From the NCBI GenBank assembly GCA_030527085.1, contig JAUNBN010000022.1, positions 1-12,337 of the forward strand: a stretch of DNA of 12,337 nt, in the 5' to 3' direction. A model generated the notes under the pieces. That model worked only from the letters and a program-made list of their open reading frames with translations. It made no database searches and was not told the DNA's origin. The stretch's first letter is position 1. Every line of letters begins with the position of its first letter. Positions 1-5,600 of the stretch are shown here, piece by piece. Origin of the DNA: Oscillospiraceae bacterium (lineage in GTDB: Bacteria > Bacillota > Clostridia > Oscillospirales > Ruminococcaceae). The translations under genes were made by a program, and so were the position numbers.

Positions 1-481
1 GAAAACGCCTTGTTTATGCTTATATGGGCGTACAATGGGTACACTGGTCAGGAAATCAGTTATACACAATATTCCCCCCTCGTCTTTAAGAACTCTATCT
101 GCCTCGGCGACCGTCTGAAGCAACAAGCTTCTATCAACCAAATACAGACAAAAACCGAAAATGACAACGTCAAAATAGTTTTGCTCAAAGGGAAGTCGGT
201 CGCTGGTTCCCACCTGAAGGTTTAAATGGGGCTCTCTCTCTCTCTCTCTCTCTAATTGCCTCTTCACTGGGGTCTATACCGAAGCATTCACAATTGCAGG
301 CTTTAGACAGATAAGCAAGATTGCGACCGTTTGAACAGCCTATTTCCAGAATTCTGTCGTTTGTTTTAATATACTTTTGGTAAGTCCGGCAAAACCTGGA
401 CGGTTCCGAAAAACCGATTGCGCTTTTATTGCGCTCATACCATTGATCGGCCTCTCCCTGCATAAAAATGTTCTTCTGCAC
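1..481 (-). CDS. SAM-dependent class I methyltransferase, split between two frames by an (AG)11 tract; 3' end outside window
   Basis: Likely transfers a methyl group from SAM to a small molecule, probably a sugar intermediate given its neighbours. The N-terminal half (481 to about 254) has the SAM-binding motif ILEIGCSNGRNL at residues 44-55 and the acidic GIDPS at 68-72. At 232-253 lies an (AG)11 tract on the coding strand. The frame entering it reads RERERER and stops at a TGA at 185-187, giving 98 residues. The frame shifted relative to it, from about 231 to the window edge, clearly continues a methyltransferase: LQVGTSDRLPFE, FDVVIFGFCLYLVDR and EADRVLKDEGGI. Twelve or nine AG units would join the halves; ten would stop at a nearby TAA. 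The GTG start directly follows the spsF-like stop codon and has AGGGTGG 8 nt upstream; an ATG at 463 is the alternative. Phase-variable gene, pseudogene or sequence error cannot be separated here. Confidence 0.85.
232..253 (-). repeat. (AG)11 dinucleotide microsatellite inside the methyltransferase gene
   Basis: Eleven perfect CT units on the plus strand, AG in the coding direction, about 228 nt into the gene. It is placed just after the GIDPS motif, where it encodes alternating Arg and Glu. Since the unit is not a multiple of three, gain or loss of one unit changes the downstream frame. Tracts like this are known slippage sites in phase-variable surface-modification genes of other bacteria; variation at this one is inferred, not seen. 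Confidence 0.95.
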
Positions 482-1243
482 TTATAAAACCACCCTGTCA
501 TTTAGAATACTCTTTTTAAGACCTTCGTTTCTTTCAATATTGTTGTTAATCTGCCTGAGATGAGCTCCATCACCATTCAAAAATTCTAAAACATCTTCAG
601 TTGTAAAATCTTTGTTATTTTTAAAATGCTCGTATATTGCGCTTATCAGCTCATAATCCTCCAGCTCGTCCAGCGTCCACCGGTCGCCGCCGTAATCGCC
701 GTAGGGGAAAAGGAGGTCTTGCAGCTTGAACCGCTCGCCGTGCTTGCGTATATACTGCGTAACATGCTCTCTTTCAGACTTTAAGACAGCCTCCTGCCAG
801 GATATTTCCAGCGCCTCGCGCGTAAACACCTCGATATCAAGGCCGTCGGGGTAGGTTTCATGCCCCAGCTGCGCGATGTAATCCGTGTCCGGTTTCATCT
901 GCTCTATCGCGCCGTCGAGCAGCGCGGCGTCGTACAAAGGGCAATCCCCCGTCACTCTGATTATATATTCGGGCTTTATCAGCTTTGCCGCTTGGTAAAA
1001 CCTGTCGAGAACATCATCCTCCGAACCCGGAAACACTCGAACTCCATAGTCGGCGCACAGTTTGACGATAGCGAGATTCTCGATGTTTATAGAGGTTACG
1101 ACTATGACTTCATCAACATATTTGCTTTTTTGCACGCGTTCTATCGTTCGAAGCAGCGCGGGCTTACCGGCAAGATCCATTAGAACTTTATTCGGCAGCC
1201 GGCTGGAACCGCAGCGGGCCTGAATCAGGGCAAGATATTTCAA
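482..1243 (-). CDS. spsF: SpsF-like cytidylyltransferase / glycosyltransferase-family protein
   Basis: Member of the nucleotidyl-sugar transferase group that includes B. subtilis spore-coat polysaccharide protein SpsF and CMP-sugar synthetases; it probably activates an acidic sugar or a related precursor in the cytoplasm. The 253 residues fit the family's usual size of about 240-250. The nucleotide-binding signature QARCGSSRLPNK sits at residues 8-19, GSEDDVLDRF at 73-82 and RVTGDCPLYD at 96-105, the last carrying the expected metal-binding Asp. The start is TTG at 1243, preceded by AGGTGGAG with 5 nt spacing; no better in-frame start is visible. It lies 12 nt after the aldo/keto reductase stop and abuts the methyltransferase start, so the three are almost certainly co-transcribed. 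The exact substrate cannot be read from sequence. The symbol reflects family membership only, not a proven role in spores. Confidence 0.88.
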   Translation of the reverse strand: MKYLALIQARCGSSRLPNKVLMDLAGKPALLRTIERVQKSKYVDEVIVVTSINIENLAIVKLCADYGVRVFPGSEDDVLDRFYQAAKLIKPEYIIRVTGDCPLYDAALLDGAIEQMKPDTDYIAQLGHETYPDGLDIEVFTREALEISWQEAVLKSEREHVTQYIRKHGERFKLQDLLFPYGDYGGDRWTLDELEDYELISAIYEHFKNNKDFTTEDVLEFLNGDGAHLRQINNNIERNEGLKKSILNDRVVL

Positions 1244-1255
1244 TTTATCTCCACC

Positions 1256-2143
1256 TTACTTTTTCCAGTGTGTGGGTATATACAGGTCTTCATCAATACC
1301 GCTGAACTCGGCTTTCGCGATGTTAAGAACTTCGTCGGGAAGGTTCGCGTTGAAAGCGTCAATATTGCTTCTTATCTGTTCAATTCCGGCGGCGCCGAAC
1401 AACAAATATGATATGGCGCTTTCCTTTTTTACATAGCCCATTGCCAGCGCTTCTTCGCTTATTGCATATTCGCGGCACAATTCGTGTATTCTGTTTACTA
1501 TCGGCGCGGCTTTTTGCAAATATGGCGGAAGCTCGGCTTCACGCATGAAAATCAGTCCCTGAATGAACGCGCTTCTCGCCTGAAAGGTCATTTTCGGGGC
1601 GCAATCTAAGACGCCCGCCTCTTTCATCCTTCGGTCCAGAATGCTGTACGGTATCTGCAACAACCCGGCGTATTCACTCTCGCAGCACGCCAGCGCTTCT
1701 TCGGGGGTGTAAACCGAAACGCCGACCATCCGCGCCTTGCCCTGCTCTTTAACCGCATAGAGAGCCTGCAGCAGTTCTGGCCGCAGGGCGTACGCGGAGG
1801 TGTGGAACATATATGCGTCCACATAATCCGTATTAAGAGTCAGCAGGGAGCGGTCTATACGCCGGAATATTTCCGACTTAAGCTCGCTCTCGGATTTAAA
1901 TTCCGGCAATTCGGGATACAGCTTATCCGAAATAAACAAATCGCCGCGCAAGACGGTTTTCTTTTTAAGAAACTCTCCAACTATGCTCTCGGCGTATCCG
2001 TAGGCCGGGGAAGTATCGATGGCGGAGACCCCGTTCTGTACGGCGTAATCAATGCAGCTAACGGCGTCCGAAACCTTCATCGCCTTTGTCTGAGCCAGAC
2101 CGTAGTCCATGCCGAACTGAACAGTGCCGAGACAGAGCTTCAT
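1256..2143 (-). CDS. Aldo/keto reductase, sugar-cluster type
   Basis: NAD(P)H-dependent oxidoreductase of the aldo/keto reductase superfamily, 295 residues. It begins with LGTVQFGMDYG, typical of the AKRs found beside SpsF-like and NeuB-like sugar genes. The catalytic tetrad appears complete: Asp43 (AIDTSPAYG), Tyr48, Lys74 (ISDK) and His114 (MFHTS). The C-terminal part keeps the usual cofactor-loop context around LLFGAAGIEQI. The ATG at 2143 has AAGGAG 8 nt upstream. It is the first gene of the three-gene operon driven by the promoter at 2292-2320. The likely role is reduction or oxidation of a sugar intermediate for a surface or flagellar glycan. This is inferred from neighbours, since AKR sequence rarely predicts substrate. 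Confidence 0.88.
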   Translation of the reverse strand: MKLCLGTVQFGMDYGLAQTKAMKVSDAVSCIDYAVQNGVSAIDTSPAYGYAESIVGEFLKKKTVLRGDLFISDKLYPELPEFKSESELKSEIFRRIDRSLLTLNTDYVDAYMFHTSAYALRPELLQALYAVKEQGKARMVGVSVYTPEEALACCESEYAGLLQIPYSILDRRMKEAGVLDCAPKMTFQARSAFIQGLIFMREAELPPYLQKAAPIVNRIHELCREYAISEEALAMGYVKKESAISYLLFGAAGIEQIRSNIDAFNANLPDEVLNIAKAEFSGIDEDLYIPTHWKK

Positions 2144-2291
2144 TAAACCTGCTCCTTAGATATTTTTGCATTTTTGCGAAAAAAGCACGCAGCTTTTCCA
2201 CCGCTTCTGCAAGGTTCTCAAAATTGCATTTGCGCTGTTTGTTGTCACCTTGCCGCCCTTTATTATGAAGGAAGGTTCATGCGAACAACTT

Positions 2292-2320
2292 ATTATACAG
2301 CAGCATTTCTCAAAGGTCAA
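2292..2320 (-). promoter_or_regulatory. Sigma-A type promoter of the aldo/keto reductase operon
   Basis: On the minus strand TTGACC (2320-2315) is followed after exactly 17 nt by a perfect TATAAT (2297-2292). Transcription would start near 2285, leaving an untranslated leader of about 140 nt before the ATG at 2143. No other promoter of this quality is seen in the gap. A repeat-derived GC motif at 2327-2344 ends 7 bp upstream of the -35 box. Confidence 0.78.
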
Positions 2321-2360
2321 TTAAAGTCGCCGGGCGGGAGTGCCCCTATCGCGCGCTTTT

Positions 2361-2397
2361 GCTGTATTCCCGACGCCTCCGGCGGCGGGAATACAGC
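2361..2397. repeat. Large palindrome, 12-bp outer stem
   Basis: GCTGTATTCCCG (2361-2372) pairs with CGGGAATACAGC (2386-2397). After one A/G mismatch a further 4-bp stem CGCC/GGCG closes on a 3-nt loop. Neither strand has a T-run after the stem, so it is not a typical intrinsic terminator. It lies about 40 bp upstream of the AKR operon -35 box. It looks like a member of an intergenic palindromic repeat family; copy number elsewhere is unknown. Confidence 0.75.
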
Positions 2398-2400
2398 CTC

Positions 2401-2459
2401 AAACACCCGCTTTTGGAGAACTCCTCGCCGGGGCGGGGAGTGCCTCAAAGAGCGTGTTT
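2401..2459. repeat. Long imperfect palindrome adjacent to the previous one
   Basis: The 59-nt segment folds on itself: AAACAC with GTGTTT at the ends, GCT with AGC after a two-base bulge, TTTG with CAAA, ACTCC with GGAGT, and CGCC with GGCG around a 2-nt centre. It starts 3 nt after the preceding palindrome. The inner motif GGCGGGGAGTGCC resembles the sequence at 2332-2344, suggesting duplicated repeat units. Confidence 0.65.
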
Positions 2460-2461
2460 AA

Positions 2462-2626
2462 CGCACTGCTTCCCCCGCCGTAGACGCAATGTTATTAAGC
2501 TTTGAGCGGCGGAAGCTGTAGCTCATGTTTTCCGGTTTGTGCTTTTCAGGGCATCTCCACCCGCCTTCGGCGGGTGGAGATGCCCTGAAAAAAATGACAT
2601 CGGTCGTAGGCGGGGGAAGCAGTGCG
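2462..2626. mobile_element. Possible small non-autonomous element (MITE-like) with 18-bp inverted ends and an internal perfect hairpin
   Basis: CGCACTGCTTCCCCCGCC at 2462-2479 recurs as its exact reverse complement at 2609-2626, bounding 165 bp. Inside, 2543-2565 and 2569-2591 form a perfect 23-bp hairpin with a 3-nt loop (TTTTCAGGG outside, CCCGCC at the tip). There is no coding sequence and no recognisable transposase. No clear target-site duplication is visible outside the inverted repeats (TTAA on the left, AGAG on the right), which weakens the transposon reading. The inverted repeat itself is certain; the mobile interpretation is inferred. Confidence 0.45.
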
Positions 2627-2673
2627 AGAGTTCTATATTAAGTTCAGATGCGCAGACTCTTTGCAGGGGGGCT

Positions 2674-5600
2674 TTATGTCTCGGAGTTTTCGCCCTCCAG
2701 CTTGTCCAGCATATCCCTGAGCCTTTGCGCGTCCTCCGTGAGTTTGGCTTCGGTTTCGCGGTGCTTTGTAAGGTCGTTTATCAGGCAGTAGTAGATGCGG
2801 CGGCTTCCCATCTGCGCTATTTCGCGCAGGGAGAGGAACAAATAGCGGGTGCCCGAGTTTGTTTCGGCCTTGAGCTCGCAGGTGAGCTCTTTGGCGCTCT
2901 CGGAGGCTCTGTTCATACAGTCCAGCAGCTCGGCATAGGCCCTTTCGCCGAGGCAGCTTTTGGGGCTCAGCTTGAGTGCGGCTTCTATGCTTTCTTCGCC
3001 CAGCGCTCTCGCTCCCTTGTCGTTCAGGCGCAGCAGCTCTATTTCGCCGCCGTCGCACTCGAAGATGCCCGCGCCTCCGACATAGCTGTTGAAGATGAGC
3101 GTTTCCACAGAATCGGGATTCCAGAAGGCGTTGTTATTCAGCGGAACTGTGGGCTGCATTGCCTGAAGGCGGTTCTCTATCTCAGCGCCGCCGAACAGCT
3201 TTTCAAACTCATCTGCGGGCATGGGCGCGCCGTAAAGGTAGCCCTGAACATAGCTGCAGCCTATGCTCTTGAGAAAGTCCGCCTGCTGCTTCGTCTCCAC
3301 TCCCTCGGCTATGACCGGCATTCCGAGCCATTTTGCCATTCTTACAACAGAGCTGATTATATTCCCGCCGCGCGCTTTGTCGTAGCCGCGCCGCAAAAAG
3401 CTCATATCCAGCTTGAGGGTGCTCGCGTTAACCTCCTTGAGCGTGTTGAGAGAGGAGTAGCCGCTGCCGAAATCGTCTATTTCGACATCGAAGCCCTCGG
3501 CGCGCAGCCTGTCAACCATCTCGGAGATCTTAGGCGAGTAGGAGAAGGCCGATTCCGTTATCTCCAGGCGCAGGAGCTTGGGCGGCAGGTCGTAGTGCTT
3601 TATTAACCCGGTTATCGTCTCGAAGAAATTCTCCTCAAGCAAATCTATGCGCGAGATGTTTACGGCTATTGAGACCGCGCGGCCACTCTCGTCAAGCCAG
3701 CGGCGCAGCAGTTCGCAGGCCTTGTTCCAGATGTATTTGTCGAGCTTGTATATAAAGCGGTTGCTCTCAAAGACGGGTATGAACCTTGCGGGCGGCAGCA
3801 GGGAGCCGTCCCTCTTGCGCCAGCGCACGAGAGCCTCGGCGCCGATAAGCGCGCCGGTAGAGTGGTTTATCTGCGGCTGGAGCCAGAGCTCAAAGCGCTG
3901 CTCTCGGAGCGCTCTCTCGGCGCCTGAAACTATTTCTTGAGTTTCGAGCAAATCGCGGCGCATGCTCTCGTCGTACTCGGCTATGTTTCGGTCGTAAAGA
4001 CCCTTTATTGAGGTAGCGGCCAGAGAGGCGCGGTCGAACATGGCGCTGACGCTCAGGCGCTTGTCTCTTATTCTGTAAACGCCTATTGTAAGCGTCAGCG
4101 GGACGCTCGCGTGATAGGCGCGCTTCATCGCCTCGTTCATGGTGATAAAGTCGTTTGAATCGAGGAAGCTCGCGGGGAAGAGGGCCACGAAGATATCCGC
4201 CGTTATGCGCGAGCAGACCCCGCCCTCCCTGCGGCAGTATTCGCCGATTATATTGGCGATGGTCTTTAGAACCTTGTCGCCCGCGGAGCTGCCGTACTGG
4301 TCGTTGATGTATTTGAATTTGTTTATATCCGTGCGCGTTATCGCGTAATACCCCGGCTCCTTAAGAGCTATGATCTCCGCGGCCTTTTTAAAGAAGGTAG
4401 TGCGGTTGTAAAGCCCCGTGAGCGGGTCGTGCTCGGCGCGGAAGCGGAGCGCCTCGTCCGCCTGTATGCTGTTGTTTATATCCGTTATTATAATAAGCAC
4501 CTTGGGCGTCTGGGAGTCCTCGCCCTCGAGTCGCAGCATTCGCAGATTGAACCAGTGCTTTTCGCCAGTGCGCGTGGTCAGACGCAGCGTGGAGCTGCCC
4601 TGACGCTGCTCTCCCGAGCCTATCGCGTGAAGCGCCGCCCTCGTTTCGGAGAGTTCCTCCGGAGTAACGACCCCGTCCTCCTCGAGCACGCGCAAAAGGG
4701 GCCGTCCGTCGAAGCTGCCGGCTATGCCGCCGGGCGACATATGCTCGACCTGATAGCTGCCGGTCTGGGCGTCGTAAACCAGAACCGAAGCGCCGGTTGC
4801 GTTGAGGGCCTCGCGGTAGCGCCGCTCCTGCTCGCCCTGAAGCCTTCGGTAGTCGGCCTGGAGCCGGTATTTTTCGTAATCGCGCACCCGCGCCCAGAAA
4901 TCAAGACGCAGGTTGAGCAGCGCCTCGTTAACCGGCTTTCTCGCGACATAGCTGGCTCCCAGCTCTATAAGACGCACGGTTTCGCTCTCGGTTGCGAGCG
5001 AGCGCAGCGCGTAAATCAGTATTCTGAAATCATCAAGGCGCGGCTTCAGCATATTCAACGCCGTTTCGGCGAGTTCACAGTCCGCGTCCAGCACGGCGGC
5101 GCTGATGTAGAAGCCCCTCGTGCTCAAAATCTCCGAGAGATGGTGCCGTTCGGTGGCGCAGAGTATCTCGTAATTGCCCTTTACAAGCGCGCGAACCTCA
5201 TCGCAGAAGCTCTGCTTGGAGGAAATAATGAGCAGTCCGCTGCACTCTTCCTCCGCTTCGGCCTGAACGGCCTCGGAGCCAGGAGTGTCAAGCAGGCTGT
5301 TGTCGTAAAGACGGTAGCCGCCCTTACTGCTGCGTTTGACATAGTAGAGAGCCTCGTCCGCCCGGCGATAGAGTTCCTCAAACTCGGTTCCGTCGCGCGG
5401 GTAGACCGCCACGCCTATGCTGGCCGAGACGCTGATGTTTTCGTCCAGCCGCTTGCGCAGGGCGAAGCAGAGCTGCTGTGCCTTGCGCTCAATAACAGAG
5501 TCGTAGGGGATATTGCTCAGAAAGACCATGAACTCATCGCCGCCTATGCGGCCAATAAGGTCGCTCTGCCGGAGCGAGGAGCGAATGCTGGCGGCGAAGT

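Larger units (their letters stand above)
2144..2673. other. 530-nt intergenic region between the GGDEF/EAL gene and the sugar operon
   Basis: From the side of the signalling gene: a short stretch without signals (2627-2673), the 18-bp inverted repeat with its hairpin (2462-2626), two adjoining palindromes (2361-2459), a GC-rich repeat fragment (2327-2344), the operon promoter (2292-2320), then the leader to 2144. I see no tRNA, recognisable riboswitch or full-length gene. No canonical terminator follows the GGDEF/EAL stop codon: the only strong nearby stem has T residues before it and A residues after it on both strands. Confidence 0.7.

Noticed and set aside
2156..2248. 30-codon leader ORF before the AKR gene as a real small protein
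   Set aside because: GTG start with poor ribosome binding site, no hydrophobic or amino-acid-repeat signature; kept only as a low-interest observation.
2058..2276. Open frame without a start codon through the leader (FENLAEAVEKLRAFF, helical and charged), perhaps the remnant 3' end of a lost gene
   Set aside because: Only 72 codons, it runs into the AKR gene and I cannot match it to a family; too weak to annotate.
2543..2591. Perfect 23-bp hairpin as the terminator of the GGDEF/EAL gene
   Set aside because: The T-run precedes the stem and the A-run follows it on both strands, the reverse of an intrinsic terminator.
2539..3606. Long plus-strand open frame opposite the 3' part of the GGDEF/EAL gene
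   Set aside because: It is antisense to a clear multi-domain protein, has no family motifs and no good ribosome binding site; long antisense frames are expected in GC-rich coding DNA. The same applies to 4429-5763 and 11272-12285.
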